Notes under the pieces: generated by a model
What the model was told of the DNA's origin: nothing
Databases searched by the model: none
The model's input: only the letters and a program-made list of their open reading frames with translations
Shown: positions 30,660-42,983 of the stretch, in pieces
Numbering within the stretch: the stretch's first letter is position 1
Layout: each line of letters opens with the position of its first letter
Translations under genes and position numbers: made by a program
From: Tricholoma matsutake
Taxonomy: Eukaryota; Basidiomycota; Agaricomycetes; Agaricales; Tricholomataceae
Length of the DNA stretch: 64,000 nt
Direction: 5' to 3'
Assembly (NCBI GenBank): GCA_026075535.2
Contig: AP026543.1
Coordinates: forward strand, 7,378,001-7,442,000

Positions 30660-33600
30660 TATCTTCTCCCTGCCCCCCTTATGGCTGCAGTAAGAGATTG
30701 TATTGAGTCCATTGCTTTTCAGGAAGTACTCAAGACAAAGGATGCCCAGATGAAACTCAAGTTTATTGATCACTTCCCTCTCCAACTTCCTGACAACATT
30801 GATAACCTTCCAGAATACATTTTCCACTGTATACAATTGAAGGATCCTACCCAAGTAACCAATGGTAGAGGATATGCTGCACCCAAGAAATATCAGGTTT
30901 CTTGGAAGAAACTTTTAGATGAACATCTAGCCTCTGGCCATATGCATCCCTCCTTGTTGGAGTATGCTTCCCCTGCCTTCTGTGTTCCAAAGTATCATGG
31001 GGGAATACCAGACCTGACTGTACCTCCCTGTTAGGTAAACAACTATTGTGCTCTCAACAGCAATACTATCTGAGACAATTTCCCCTTACCCTGCATCGAT
31101 GACATATTTGCCAACTGCAGGAAAGGAAAGATATTTGGCAAAATGGACATGACAAACTCCATCTTCCAGACTTGTGTCCACCCAGATGATGTTCACCTCA
31201 CTGCTGTACAAACTCCCTGGGGATTATACAAATGGAATGTTATGCCCCAAGGTGGCTGCAATGCCCCAGCCACTCATCAACACCGAATGACAGATGCTCT
31301 TAGAGAACACATAGGCAGGATCTGCCATGTGTACCTTGACAACATTATCATTTGGTCACAAACACTTGAGGAACATGAACACAACTGTACCCTCATTCTG
31401 GAAGCATTAAGAAATGTGAATATCTATTGCAATCCAGCCAAATCGATTCTATTTGCCACTGAATTGTCCTTTCTGGGGCAGGTATTTTACCTGACCCCAA
31501 GAAGACTGACTGCATCACAAACTGGCCTCAACCAACAACTGCCACCAATGTCCATGGGTTCTTAGGATTGACCCAATACATTGCCATTTTCCTTCCCGCA
31601 TTGGCAGAATATACCAGTATCCTCACCCCACTCACTACCAAGGAATGTGATAAGATCTTCCCAGAATGGATGAGTGAACATCAATCTGCATTTGAACATA
31701 TCAAGGAATTAGTGCTTGGTGTAGATTGCCTCACCATAATTGACTATGATGACCCTACTTCCAACATCTATGTTACCACTGATGCAAGTGACCATCAAAC
31801 TGGAGCTGTCCTGAGTTTTGGAAAAACTTGGGAAACAGCCCACCCAGTTGCATACAACTCTTACCAACTAAATGATGCTGAGAAGAATGATCCAGTTCAT
31901 GAGAAGGAATTTCTTGCTATAGTCAAATCTCTGAAGAAATGGAGATCTTATCTTCTTAACACCCACTTTGAAGTCTATACCGATCACAGGACTCTGGAAT
32001 ATTTCTGATCACAAAAGGAGATGTCTAGGAGACAAATGCGATGGTTGATGTACCTTTCTGACTTTGATTATGACATCACCTATATTCGAGGAGAAGACAA
32101 TACAGCTGCTGATGCCTTGTCTAGAATGCCTGATTCACCTCCTGATGCCATGTTGGCAGCATGTGCAAAGGCTTATACCAGATCCCCTGCCCACTCCCAT
32201 ACTGCTGGAATTCTAGATATATCTACTGATGAATCCCTCCTCCATGCAATCATCAATAGCTATAAGACTGATGACTTTGCCAAACAACTTACCAAAGACA
32301 TTGCCTTGGGAAGTGTAGAAGGAGCAGTACACACCAATGGACTGATATATGTAGGACAGTGCCTCCTCATTCCCTAAGACACCAAAGTATGGGAACTACT
32401 CTACAATCTAGCACATGACACTCTGTGACACTTTGGCTTCAACAAAAGCTATGAGTCTCTCCATGTTTCTTATTATTGACCACACATGCAATGTGACTTT
32501 GAGATGGCATACATACCCTCCTGCATGGAGTGTCAATGAAATAAGAACTGCACATCCAAACCCACAGTACCACTACACCCATTACCAATTCCTGATGAGT
32601 GTTTTGATACAGTCGCACTAGATTTCATAGGCCCATTACTGGAGGAGGATGGAAAGGACACAATCCTGACCATGACTGACCTCCTCGGGGCTGACATATG
32701 AATTGCCGGTACCCACTCGAGTTACACAGCTGCACAGTTAGCTGTAGTCCTCTTTGATGAGTGGTACTGCAAAAATGGATTAATGCTACATCTCATATCA
32801 GATAGAGATGCTCTGTTTACCTCTGAACTCTGGATGGCACTCTGTAAACTCTCTGGAGTCAAACTGAAGATGTCAGTCAACCTCATATCATCCTGAGACA
32901 GATGGAAGCAGTGAGCACACCAACAAAACGGTTAACCAAGCCATACAATATCATGTTGACAACAACCAAAAGGGGTGGTTGAAGGAACTCCCTCACATCC
33001 ATTTTGCCATCATGAATACAATAAATGCCTGAAATGGGTTCTCTGGCTTCCAACTAAAAACTGGGAGGTCACCACACATCATTCCTCCAATTGGCACCAT
33101 ACCTAATGATACTTCCACTGAACAAATCACTGCACACAAGATTATTACTCGTCTGGCCCTTGATGTTCAAGAAGCACAAGACAACCTTTTAGCAGCCAAG
33201 GTTCACCAGGCATATCATGCTAATGAACACCATGCCCCTGAAGAGATCCACGAGGTGGGGGACCAAGTCATGTTATCCACAGAGAATAGACTGCATGTCT
33301 ATAAGCAAAAAGGCAAGAAACGAGTTGCCAAAGTCATGCCATGACATGATAGACTATATACAGTCACCTATGCCTACCCAGAATGTTCAGAGTATACACT
33401 GAAACTACCCAACAACCCTAACACATTCCCTGGATTCCATGCCAACCTCTTGAAACACTTTATCCCCACTGATCCCATCCTATTCCCTGATTGTGAACTC
33501 TCCAGACCACATCCTGTAATTACTGAGGATGGAATTGAGGAATGGTTCATTGATAAGATTGTGGATGCTAGATGGAGAGGATGGGGTGTACAATACCTTG

Positions 33601-33715
33601 TACAATATGAAGGTTATGGAAAAGAACATGATGAATGGTGACCTGGTTCAGAGATGACTGAGACAGAAGCACTTGATAGGTGGGAGGCAGAAAATGGTAC
33701 AGATATCTGAAAGAG
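30660..33715 (+). pseudogene. Gyp-C pol: RT, RNase H, integrase, chromodomain
   Basis: Open pieces in order: 30681-31034 (RT entry), 31143-31565 (RT palm, VYLDNIIIWSQ with Asn for the second Asp), 31568-32008 (RNase H, VTTDASDHQTG, HEKEFLAI, TDHRTLEYF, all intact), 32021-32377 (DNTAADALSRMP), then a broken integrase (TVALDFIGPL, HLISDRDALF) and 33450-33641 chromodomain (WFIDKIVDARWRGWGVQY, LVQYEGYGKEHDEW). Many TGA/TAG and frameshifts. Same clade as Gyp-B. Confidence 0.85.
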
Positions 33716-33741
33716 ATACAATTTTTTTGGGTGGGGAGGAG

Positions 33742-34206
33742 TGTAAGTCTGGTGCCCTCACAGACTTACTACACACACAACATGCATGCAAAACAGCCAT
33801 ACACACCAACACACATGACATGCATGCAAAACAGCCATATATACCAAAAACACTCCAATGCATGCACACATCAATATCTGCATCAAAGAACAGCTAAATA
33901 TAGAATCAGACTGAAACAACACCCAATATGCATCGATATCACATTCCCATCAATTCCACATCAATCTGCGCCCACTAAACATTCCCATCAAATTCCCATC
34001 AATGTCATCAATCCCCGAGGATGACATGTTCCCATTATTCCAAGTCTTGATGCGGCCCTTCTATGTATAGAAAGTCTTGATGCAGCCTTTTTCTCAATAT
34101 GTACAAGGTGGAAAGCTATATTTAGAATACTATAGGTAGTAGACAGTTTTCCCCTTCATTGCCCCATCCCTTACTCTCTGCAATGAAGATAACCTATTCC
34201 TGTCTG
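33742..34206 (+). repeat. 3' LTR of Gyp-C, 3' end missing
   Basis: Matches the 5' LTR from TGTAAGTCTGGTGCCC to TTCCTGTCTG, then passes directly into satellite sequence (TTTTGGCATGG). The last part, ending CAACCTTTCA, is lost, perhaps through recombination in the CTGT run. Confidence 0.85.
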
Positions 34207-34491
34207 TTTTGGCATGGGGAGAAATTCCTTCAGCCACAGCATCAGCATCGGCCACACCTATTAGCATGCTGAGTGGGGTGCTGATGCTTTTCCATTTGTC
34301 TCCACACTACTCAAAATAAGTAATCCACATAAATGACAGTTTTATGCAATCTATTATACATGTCCCTGTACAACTTGAACTTTTGGCACAGGGAAAAATT
34401 CCTTTTGCCAAGGCATCGGCATCGGTGACACCTATTTAGCATGCCAAGTTGGTGCTGATGCCATTCCATTGGCCTCCACACTACTCAAAAT
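34207..34491. repeat. Satellite array, block 3
   Basis: One and a half units of the 175-bp satellite between Gyp-C and hAT-3. It ends in CTCAAAAT, the target of hAT-3. Confidence 0.85.
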
Positions 34492-35783
34492 TAGGGTGTA
34501 ACACAGGTCACACCGCAGGTAAGATTTTCCCACACTGCACCTGTACCTGTCAAAACTGCACCCATTTGAAACTGCAACCACAGTGCCGGTTTTTTACCAT
34601 CACCACAGGTCTGATTCACCACAGTAACTACCTGCCATTTTTCAAGTTCTATAGTGTGTAATTGGCAGTTTAAGTATAGAGTAATACAATACAAGTGTTA
34701 TACAAAGTTTTTTGCACCATTGTGAAGGGGGATTTGGTTTATTGCCTTTTCGGGACTACTTGGTTCAACCTGGTCTCTGGTGCATAGCTCTTCCTCCATC
34801 ACTCCCCACCTCTACATGCATCCATTTACATACTGCTTTGGTTTCAGGGGGTGTGCAAGCCCAGTAGATGGTGCCCTGACTCACACTGCTCACATTGAAA
34901 TACAGTAAATGAGCTTTTTGGGTAAACTAGGAGGAAGATGTGCATACCAAAACAGAATGGTGAAGTAATTCACCTAATGCTTAGGGGAGTGTGTATATAT
35001 ACTATATATAATGTAAAATACAAATTTTTGAAAGGGTCCATTGAGGCATTGTGGAAATATAGTGGGACAAGCTTTTTAGGTAAACTAGGAGGAAGGGGTG
35101 CATACCAGAAAAGAATGGTTAAGTAGTTCAACTAATGCTTAAAGGAGGGTGTACATATACTATATATGTTGTAAAATACAAGTTTGCGAAAGGATCTGTT
35201 GAGGCATTGTAGAAATACAGTGGGATGGGTTTCTTAGGTAAACTAGGAGGAAGGGGTGCATACCAAAAAGGAACGGTTACATCGTTCAACTAATGCTTAG
35301 GGGAGGGTGTATATATACTATATATAATGTAAAATACAAATTTGTGAAAGGATCCATTAAGGAATTGTGGAAATATGGTGGGATGGGTTTCTTAGGTAAA
35401 CTAGGAGGTAGGGGTGCATACAAAAAAGGAACAGTTGGGTTATTCAGCTAATTATTTGGGGAGAGTGTAGATATACTATATGCAATGTATAATACCAGTT
35501 TGCAAGGGGAATAAATAGCTAATTATTGAGATAGAGCAAAACAACCTTTGGCCCAACCTCAAGCACAAAATCCCTCATATCTTTGCAAATACTCTACCAT
35601 GTAGGCTAAATATTGGATCATTTGGAAGTGGAAATAAAGCTGAATCCAAAACCCATTGAAACCCACAACACCATGCAACAGGTTGCAGTGTGCTACAGGT
35701 TTGATTTTTTGGATACCGTACCCATACCTGTGTACACCGTCACATGAATACCACAGGTATTCCCATACCTGTGATATACACTA
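34492..35783. mobile_element. hAT-3, 1,292-bp non-autonomous hAT-like element
   Basis: Perfect 8-bp target copies CTCAAAAT (34484-34491, 35784-35791) within a satellite unit. Inverted ends TAGGGTGTAACACAGGT and TAGTGTATATCACAGGT match at 14 of 17. Further ACAGGT/ACCTGT words cluster at both ends, which are typical subterminal repeats. There is no transposase frame. The middle is a four-copy tandem repeat. Confidence 0.88.
34911..35510. repeat. 158-bp tandem repeat within hAT-3
   Basis: GGTAAACTAGGAGG recurs at 34921, 35079, 35237 and 35395, each exactly 158 bp apart. Units also share GGGTGCATACCA, CTAATGCTTAGGGGAG and TATATACTATATATAATG. The copies differ by point changes. Confidence 0.9.
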
Positions 35784-36494
35784 CTCAAAATAAATAATCT
35801 GCATAAATCATGGTTTTATGGAATCTATTATATATGTCCCTGTACAATTTGAACTTTTGGCATGGGGAACAATTCCTTCAGCCACAGCATTGGCATCGGC
35901 CACACCTAATATCATGCTGACTTCCGATTGGGGTGCCGATGCTGTTTCATTGGTCTCCACACCACTCAAAATAAATAATCCACATAAATCACAGTTTTGT
36001 GCAATATATTATATGTGTCCCTGTACAACTTGAACTTTTGGCATGGGGAGAAATTCCTTCAGCCAAGGCATTGGCATTGGCCACACCTATTGGCATGCCC
36101 ATGCTGTTCCATTGGTCTCCACACTACCCAAAATAAATAATCTGCATAAATGATACTCTTACTCAATCTATTATCTGTCACTGTACAACTTTCAGCATCA
36201 GGAAAAATTCCTTCAGCCACATCAGCCACAACCATTGGCATGCTGAATGCTGAATGCTGAATGCTGATGCCAGTGCCAATTCTGCTGCCTGTGCTATTTC
36301 ATAGGTTATATCGATGTTTATATTACATGCTCAATGCACATCTACAGTACAGTGCAGCAACTGTTCTAATAGTGCATTCATTAGTTACTATAATATGTAC
36401 ATATATATAGAGCATTTGACAGTGTCCACTGAACCCATCTCATTCAATACAATGTGTATGTTTGATAGAACATATCATTCAGTACACTGTAGCT
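35784..36494. repeat. Satellite array, block 4, and its border
   Basis: Two to three satellite units up to about 36240. Then a short (TGCTGAA)n run near 36241, and unique sequence with CAATACAATGTGTATGTTTGATAG that also borders block 1 (near 20075). Confidence 0.75.
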
Positions 36495-36602
36495 TACCTA
36501 TGTTGTATAGTACTAAAGTCCCTACTCTCTTGCAACAAAGATAACCTATTCCTGTCTGTCTGTCTGACTATTGAGTGAGGTTCCCTAACCAGGCAACCTT
36601 TC
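36495..36602 (+). repeat. 3' end of a Gyp-C-type LTR
   Basis: Carries ACAAAGATAACCTATTCCTG, the CTGTCTGTCTGTCTG run, GTGAGGTTCCCTAACCAGG and the terminus CAACCTTTCA. This shows where the LTR of the family really ends. Confidence 0.75.
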
Positions 36603-36832
36603 AAGAGGTGAAGACCTGGGGATGATCACAGAAATGAAGATTGCACAAGACTAGGAAGTCCCAAGGTTTCCAGGGGTTGGACCCATCAAAAGTGTCAGGT
36701 TCCTGGACTTTAATCTTCTTGGGTTTGGTGCTTAATTCTGTCAGAGAGTTGGGAGACTATCTGACAATGATGTTCAACCCAGAAACCCAAACAAAACACC
36801 TAAAAGGGTCCTATTTGGTATAACACAAGTCA
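36603..36832. other. Host side of the NA-2 insertion
   Basis: Unassigned sequence that continues at 55406 when NA-2 is removed. 36765-36830 matches the reverse complement of the sequence around TA-1 (10198-10143 and 9388 leftwards). Confidence 0.6.
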
Positions 36833-36839
36833 GAGGAAG

Positions 36840-37030
36840 TGGAAGGAAGCCAGAGCTTCCAACACTCAAGACTCAAGGGCACAAAAACTATAAGGAACTT
36901 AATATGATTCAAAGGGGGATTCTAGAATACAGTACAAGTACTCAAAGTATGGACTATATACTATCAGAATAACATGTGATAATAGACATGCATGTGATAA
37001 TGCAATGCTGATGTAAGAGGCACTCTTACA
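36840..37030 (-). repeat. 3' LTR of NA-2
   Basis: 191 bp, TGTAAGAGTGCCTCTTACA to TTCCA on the minus strand. It differs from the 5' copy mainly by 18 extra bases around GACATGCATGTGATAAT. Preceded by GGAGTATGAGAGAG, as in NA-1. Confidence 0.88.
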
Positions 37031-37158
37031 CTCTCTCATACTCCAAAAAAAATGACTGGGGGGGGGGTGGCAAGGTAAACATGGTCATGGTAAACAAAAA
37101 TTCACAAGAACACTGAGTCATAAGTGGGCATTGACGAGGATGGGCAAGGACAAGGACG

Positions 37159-37313
37159 TGGAGGGATGCTGGGACATCCAACACTAAGGTATTCCAGGAC
37201 TAAAGTGGAATGGAGTATATTGTTTGTGGTACGAGATGAGATACAATGTGTGGTTGATAATGGTTATAAAGGATATGTCTGATCATGTGTATTAGGTAAG
37301 AGATACTCTTACA
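37159..37313 (-). repeat. 3' LTR of Gyp-D
   Basis: 155 bp. It starts TGTAAGAGTATCTCTTACC (near-hairpin) and ends with GGATGTCCCAGCATCC plus CTCCA. The pol frame ends inside it, at 37292. Confidence 0.9.
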
Positions 37314-37702
37314 CTCTCCCATGTATTAAAAAATTGCTTATGGTGCCGTCTTAACCCAGTTTGCATATGCTTCTGTATCTGCGATTTTGCGCCGCGGTAG
37401 CCACAATCAGCCTCAGGTCTGTATCCAAGCCACCTAACAAGGAATTGTTTTCCACGTCCACGAGTCTGTTGGTCCACGATCTGGTCAATGAAATATTCTG
37501 TTTTGCCTTCTGCTGTTACGATTGGTCCAGGGCATTCAAGTGTGCATGACAGGAATAGCAACGGGTCATTTTCCTTGAAAGGGCGAAGCAACGAGGAGTG
37601 GAATGTGCAGTGGATCTTGGTCACTTCAGGGAGTAGCAATGTGTATGTGGATGAGTCGGGGTACGCATGTGTTACTTCAAAAGGTCCATTGAATCTTGGC
37701 AT
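37292..37702 (-). pseudogene. Gyp-D integrase C-terminus with chromodomain
   Basis: 137 codons: MPRFNGPFEVTHAYPDSSTY (SH3-like end of integrase), IHCTFHSSLLRPF, then YFIDQIVDQQTRGRGKQF and LVRWLGYRPEADCG. The chromodomain pattern is clear. The end WESVRVSLT is encoded by the first bases of the LTR. A stop upstream separates it from the integrase core. Confidence 0.8.
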
Positions 37703-37744
37703 AAACTTCGCTACTCAGCCATCTTTTGCTTGCATGTACTCCCA

Positions 37745-38629
37745 TCATCTGTGTGCTGTTGCAAGTAGGACACAGTCCCCTACTTCAAAAGATGGGTCTG
37801 GTGCATGGTTCCTGTTCACCTGCAGTGTTTGACTTATCTTTGCTGCTGTTAGTGAGTCTTTAGCTTCGAGGATGTTATTGGTCAATTGCTCGATGACAGC
37901 CTGTGCGGTGTCTTCGCCATCTGAGGTAGGCTTGCGGGTCTCGGCATTGTTGGTTGTCAGTGTAGGAGTTGTGGATATAGGTGTTGCAGAATGGTTGACA
38001 GGTTGTGAAGCCGCATCTGCTTCAATGAGGGGGGGAATGAGGCGCAGGGAGTGTGCTGATTTAAGCATGAAAGGTGTGAAGCTGGTTGAAGCATTGAATG
38101 TATTCATAATATCAAACTGTACTTTTGGTAGTGCCTTGACCCAGCCCATTTGATTGCGTTCAATGTGAAACTGTAATGCCTGGACTACAGTTTTGTTTGA
38201 GCGTTTGGACACGCCATCCATTTGGGGGTGGTAAGCTGTCAACATTTTGTGTTTGATGCTGGATAGTTTCATCAAGGATTTCCAGAAGCGGGAGATGAAG
38301 AGTTTATCACAGTCAGATATCAATTCAAGGGGGCAGCCATTTTCGCAAAACCACTTATTGAAAAAGATAGTAGCAAATTCTTCAGCTGTCATGTTCATGT
38401 TGCAAGAGGCTATTTGGATATCGGCACCAAGTCTGTCCATCATGGTTACAATTGTGTCAAAACCGTCGTCTTTAGGAAGTGGTCCTACAAAGTCAATCGC
38501 AACTGAGTCGAAGCGTTTGTCAGGTACAGGTAATGGATGAAGAGGGCCTGCAGGTTTCATTGTTTGGTTTTTGTTGCATTGGCAGTCAGTGCAAGAGGGT
38601 ACGTAAGCGTTGACAAGGTCTTTGCGCAC
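37745..38629 (-). pseudogene. Gyp-D integrase core
   Basis: 294 codons. The Cys half of the zinc finger is CTDCQCNKN. The first Asp is in AIDFVGPLP, the second in LISDCDKLF. At the third position the motif reads DGVSKRSNKT, with Lys instead of the catalytic Glu (TCC AAA, from TCC GAA by a CpG change). The enzyme would therefore be dead even if expressed. Confidence 0.85.
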
Positions 38630-38696
38630 ATTGGGCCAGTAGAAATCAGCCCGTAAGGCATTGTATGATTTTTCGCTGCCGAAGTGTCCAAGATTG

Positions 38697-39389
38697 TCAT
38701 GTGCAAGGTGGAAGAGAGATTCTCGTTAAGTCTTTATGCTTTGGTATGATCAGTCTCAGGCCAATGAAAATCAGTCCATTTCTGGAGCTGATGTCTAATT
38801 TGCAGTCAGTCATTCCATGGGCGAGGTCAGCAGTGAGAGCTTTGCACCAGGGGTCAATGCGATATCCCTCTTTTATTTCTTGCATGGAGGATGGGTTGGA
38901 GCATATCTTGAAGATCCCTGCAACAATGCTGGGGGGATCATCTACTGTGTTTGGCAGCCTCGATAAGGCATCTGCTATGCAATTGTCTTCCCCACAGATG
39001 TAGTTGATGCTGCAGTTGTATTGGGACATAAACTCCATCCAACGTGCTTGCCGTTTTGATAACTCTTTCTGTGCTTTGAAGTTCTGGAGGGTGTGGTGAT
39101 TGGTGTAGACTGTGAAATGCGAGCCCAAGAGATCGCTTCACCATTTCTTGAGTGTGCGAATGATAGATAACATCTCTTGTTTGTGGACGGGGTAATGCAG
39201 TTCCGCACCATGTAGTTGTCGGCTCTCGAAGGCCACGGGTCTTGCGCTCTCCCATGTTGGCCCAAATGATAGGACTGTGCCCGTTCTTTGTTGTGATGCA
39301 TTGCATGTGACAAAGATTTTGTTTGTGCCAGGGTTGTGGTGTTTGATCGTGGTCAGGCAATCACAAGAGACTACCAAGGCTTTGATCAA
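38697..39389 (-). pseudogene. Gyp-D RNase H and zinc-finger linker
   Basis: 39389-39138 and 39128-38697, separated by a stop. Motifs: FVTCNASQQRTG (Asn for the first Asp), YPVHKQEMLSI, VYTNHHTLQNF (Asn for Asp), then CIADALSRLP and LRLIIPKHKDL. Two acidic residues of the RNase H site are lost, each by a G-to-A change in a CpG. Confidence 0.85.
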
Positions 39390-39446
39390 TTCAAATGCAT
39401 GATGATGTTCAGCTGTCCATGTTGGGAAAATTGTGTTACATTCCTT

Positions 39447-40436
39447 TCATGTCAGTGGTGTGAGCTGTGAGGTGTGTTCTGCTAGGGTGGGCAGAAATGC
39501 AGAAATGTATCGCACTAGTCCAAGGAAGCGACGCACTTCTTTTGCAGAAGTGGGGGTGGGCCAGTTTAAGATGTGTTCAACTTTTGAGCTGTCAGCTTCA
39601 ATGCCACATTGAGAGATTGTGTGACCCAGAAAGTTCAGTTCTGTGTTGAAAAAGCTCGACTTTTTGGGTGAACAGTACAAGTGAGCAGCTCGTAGGGCTT
39701 CCAGCATGAGGGATACATTCTGTTCATGCTCTTTGAGTGATTGAGACCAGATGATAATGTTGTCTAAATAGACATGACATATATGCCCTATCAAGTCTTT
39801 CAGTGCCAATGTTACGCGTCGTTGGTGGGTTGCTGGCAAGTTCCGGAGGCTCATGGGCATTACAACCCATTCCCGTAATCCGAACGGTGTCAAGGTGGCC
39901 GTGTATTTGATGTGGTCAGGGTGTACGAGTGTCTGAAAAAAGTAATTTGTCATGTCGATCTTGCCCCAGATTTTGCCTTTAGCACAGTCGGCCAGGATAT
40001 CGTCAATGCATGGTAACAGGTAGTTGTCAGGGACTGTAGCACAGTTTAGATTCCAGTAATCATTCACCCAGTGAGGTAGGACAGTTAAATCTGCCTTGGG
40101 TATTATGAAGGATGGGGAGGTGTACTGTGAAGATGAAGGTCTGATCCGCCCAGCAGCATGGTGTTGATCTATTAGTGTTTTCCACCCCTCACGGTATTTG
40201 TGTGGGCAGGAGTATGCTCTTGCGGCTGAGATGGGGACACCCTGCTTGACCTCGATGTGGTGATAAACATTGGTGGGAAGGTCCCAAACATCGGGAATGT
40301 CAGTGGGGAAACAGTCATTGAATTTTGCTTTGCATTTTTGGTCTAGTTTGTTCAAGCGAGATTCCGCTGCTAGTTGCTTGATACATGTCTTAATCAGCCC
40401 TACAATGTTGAGGTCACCCACTGTATGAGCTTGCAT
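39447..40436 (-). pseudogene. Gyp-D reverse transcriptase
   Basis: 329 codons covering the RT: FNDCFPTDIPDVWDLP, VYHHIEVKQGVPIS, YTSPSFIIPKADL, WGKIDMTNYFFQT, GLREWVVMPMSLRNLPATHQ, VYLDNIIIWSQ and FLGHTISQCGIEAD, FLGLVRYISAFLP. The frame is intact, but YLDD has become YLDN. It overlaps the gag-protease frame by 37 bases in a different frame. Confidence 0.88.
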
Positions 40437-41798
40437 GTTGAACTTAGCGGGTCATTCCTTAAAGTGTAGAAGTAATTCACAATGGACAAGTTTACGGAAG
40501 TTGCATAGTTTTTCATGACTTTCTTTGACCAGACGAGCTTCATGCCTGCAGCATACTGTGGTGACACAGGAGGATGGTGGATGGGACGACAGACTTCAGG
40601 AGGATTCAGAAGATCGAAGGCAGTATCCTTTGCTATAGTGGTACATAATTCTGCGTTGACTACAATTTTGTTTTTAATGAGAAAGTCGAGGCTGAGAATG
40701 ATGTTGGTCTGAAGGTTGGGACAAATGATGGCATTCAGTGTGCAAGATTTCCAGCGTGCATCGGGAGAAATTAAGTCCAGTCTACAATATTCAGTTAAAA
40801 GAACAGGATGAGGCTTTGGCTGGCTGGTGACGAATGCAGCAGATACAGTGAATGGTTTGAACAGCTTGCAAGGGACGAGTTGATAAAGTTCGACAGTGTC
40901 TTCAGAGATCAGAACTGGTGATGCACCATGATCGATCAGCGCTTTTATTGGGGATGGTACACAGGTAAAAGGGGCATCAATGCAGCAATTCCACCAAAGG
41001 TGTTTGGGGAAAGGGGAAGCAGGAAAAGGTTCAACGTACTCATTGAATTCATCCGAGTCAATAAAATTTTTGTCAACAAAGTCTTTGTGCATGTCTGCAC
41101 CAAAGACGGCGCCAACAACAGGGGTGTTACATGCTTCAAAGGCTGATTTAGCACGCAGGGCATGCACAGTAGTGACTTTCTTGCATGCTTCTAAGGAGGA
41201 GAAATGGCCAGCATAGAACATTTGGCACTTGTAGCAGCCCTGGTTCTGGTCGAGTAGGTCCCTCTCGGGTTGTGTAAGCTTGGGAAGTGCAACAAAGCCA
41301 ATGATAGGTGCTGTGGGGGTAGTGGTGTTAGAGGACAAGGCATTCACAGTAGCAGTGGGGTTTGAGGTTTGTGGGTAATTAGAGCATTGAGAGGATTGAT
41401 TAAGTTTTGCTGCATTCTTTGCCGCCTGAGCCATGCTGGACGTGATTTGCTTCTGATGGGTGGCGAGCTCTGCATCAAGGATAACAATGCGGTGAATCCA
41501 TGCCTCCATGTCCTCGATGGCGTCAAGTTCTCTCTTGGCAGCACGGTAAGCAAGGCGAAGGGCGGGGTTCAAGTGTGCAACGAGGTGGGCATGGAAACAT
41601 TCTTCGGGGATGTGTTGTAGGGAGGCAGCTGCTTCAAGTTCGTTGTTGGCTTTGCAGATAGAGACGGACTACTCGTAGAACTTGCGATCCCCTTGATGGG
41701 CGATGAGTTCCTGGATCAGCTTATCCTCCCAGTCAATCGGGAGCCACTTCTGTTTGATTTTGAGCATGAATTCAGCAAAGCTGAGGCTGGTGAGATGG
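40400..41798 (-). pseudogene. Gyp-D Gag (C-terminal part) and protease
   Basis: 41798 reads HLTSLSFAEFMLKIKQKW to a TAG at 41671-41669 (probably Trp before). 41572-40400 is open for 390 codons: capsid end (DMEAWIHRIVILDAELA), the wide zinc knuckle CYKCQMFYAGHFSSLEAC, protease ALIDHGASPVLIS and NIILSLDFL. The DHG site is the same as in Gyp-A. The N-terminal part of gag is on the other side of Gyp-E (52274-52135). Confidence 0.85.
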
Positions 41799-42983
41799 TG
41801 ATGATACTCAACCCAGGAAAACCACCTAAACTGCCGATGAGGCAATCAATGATATTTGCGACAAGTCAGAGGAAGGTTGCGAGTTGTTCCGAATGTTCGT
41901 GGCCCAACCGATGGGTAGATGACCAGTTGGTACTAGTTGTGAAGGTAGTGTTATGAGAGCCGAAGGCATTTGGCGCAGTCCGATCGAGTATTGATTGATA
42001 TCGAGGGCAATTGATGAGATTGACGGCAAACTAGTTTATCGTTGATGGTTGATATGTGAATTCTGGGGACCTTTCGATAGGTCGATAGTATACAAAGGGT
42101 GCGGCAAATGGCTATGAAGTGTTGGAAGGGTTGCTAGAGCTAATGACGAGAGGATTGAGGGAGGATCAAGGACACGACGATCGCAGAGGTTTCTCGTTGA
42201 TCGAGAAAACCCGTAGAGACTTAGATTGTTTTTAGAAAGTTGATCGGATGCTTAGAACTGTATACGAGATGATATGTGAAGACAATTTCTTGTTATTTCC
42301 AAGTAGATACTACAGAGTTTTATATGCTTTAAAGAAACTTCCTAAAATGGAATGAGAAACATGTGTAGAACATGAGGCAAAAGATATGAGTTAAGGCACA
42401 AGGCCATAAAGGAGACTGGAATCCAAACAAGAAAGATATATATATCATATGATGAAAGAGTAATAAAGGGAAAGAACTAAAAGAGACTGTCCTTTGTGTA
42501 TAAACTGCGCTAAGTCTTGCAATAATGCATCCAGTGGGTTCTGTGCGCGATAGGGACTTGGAACAAGGCTGACCTATGATCAGCAGGTTTGAGCACAAGT
42601 TGGAATACATCCTAGTGCATGGTCTTCCACCATTTAGATAACAAAGGCAGCGCCCGATGTCGCTCGTAGTTTCTCGATATCGATTGATGACGCTCGACGA
42701 TGGTCGACGATGGTCGATCACGGTTGCGGCTGTTCAAAGTTGATCGGGGATGTTTGATGGTCGTGTAGGGGGATCTTAGGGACTTTCGGGGTAGTCCTAA
42801 GGTTGTGCGATGTGGGCTCTTGATACGATCAATGTCACTGGTGATGTTTCGATGTGGTCAATATGATATCGTGATTGATAGACTGGGTCGCGCTGCATCT
42901 GGGACGTCGTAGGAGTTAGCTGATGTGATTAGAATGATGCTAAAGTGGTGAATCGGTCCTTGAGCCAAGGAGACGACCTATCA
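41799..42983 (-). repeat. 3' LTR of Gyp-E
   Basis: 1,185 bp, rich in ATCGA/TCGAT words. It aligns with the copy at 50970-52134 throughout, mostly with C/T and G/A differences in CpG and a small indel near 42690. It carries a possible TATATATATCATATG region near 42435-42455. Confidence 0.92.

Larger units (their letters stand above)
28302..34206 (+). mobile_element. Gyp-C, Ty3/gypsy element, almost full length but decayed
   Basis: 5' LTR 28302-28812, oligo-T tract, gag-protease 28813-30290, pol 30660-33715, purine tract GGGTGGGGAGGAG at 33729-33741, 3' LTR 33742-34206. It lies inside a satellite unit (CTTGAACT before, TTTTGGCATGG after). The last roughly 45 bp of the 3' LTR and the right target copy are missing. 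Few CpG are left and nonsense codons are many, so it is an old copy. Confidence 0.9.

Noticed and set aside
28813..33715. TGA read as a sense codon in Gyp-C
   Set aside because: TGA replaces different residues at different sites, TAG and frameshifts also occur, and intact genes nearby use TGA as a stop. Simple decay suffices.
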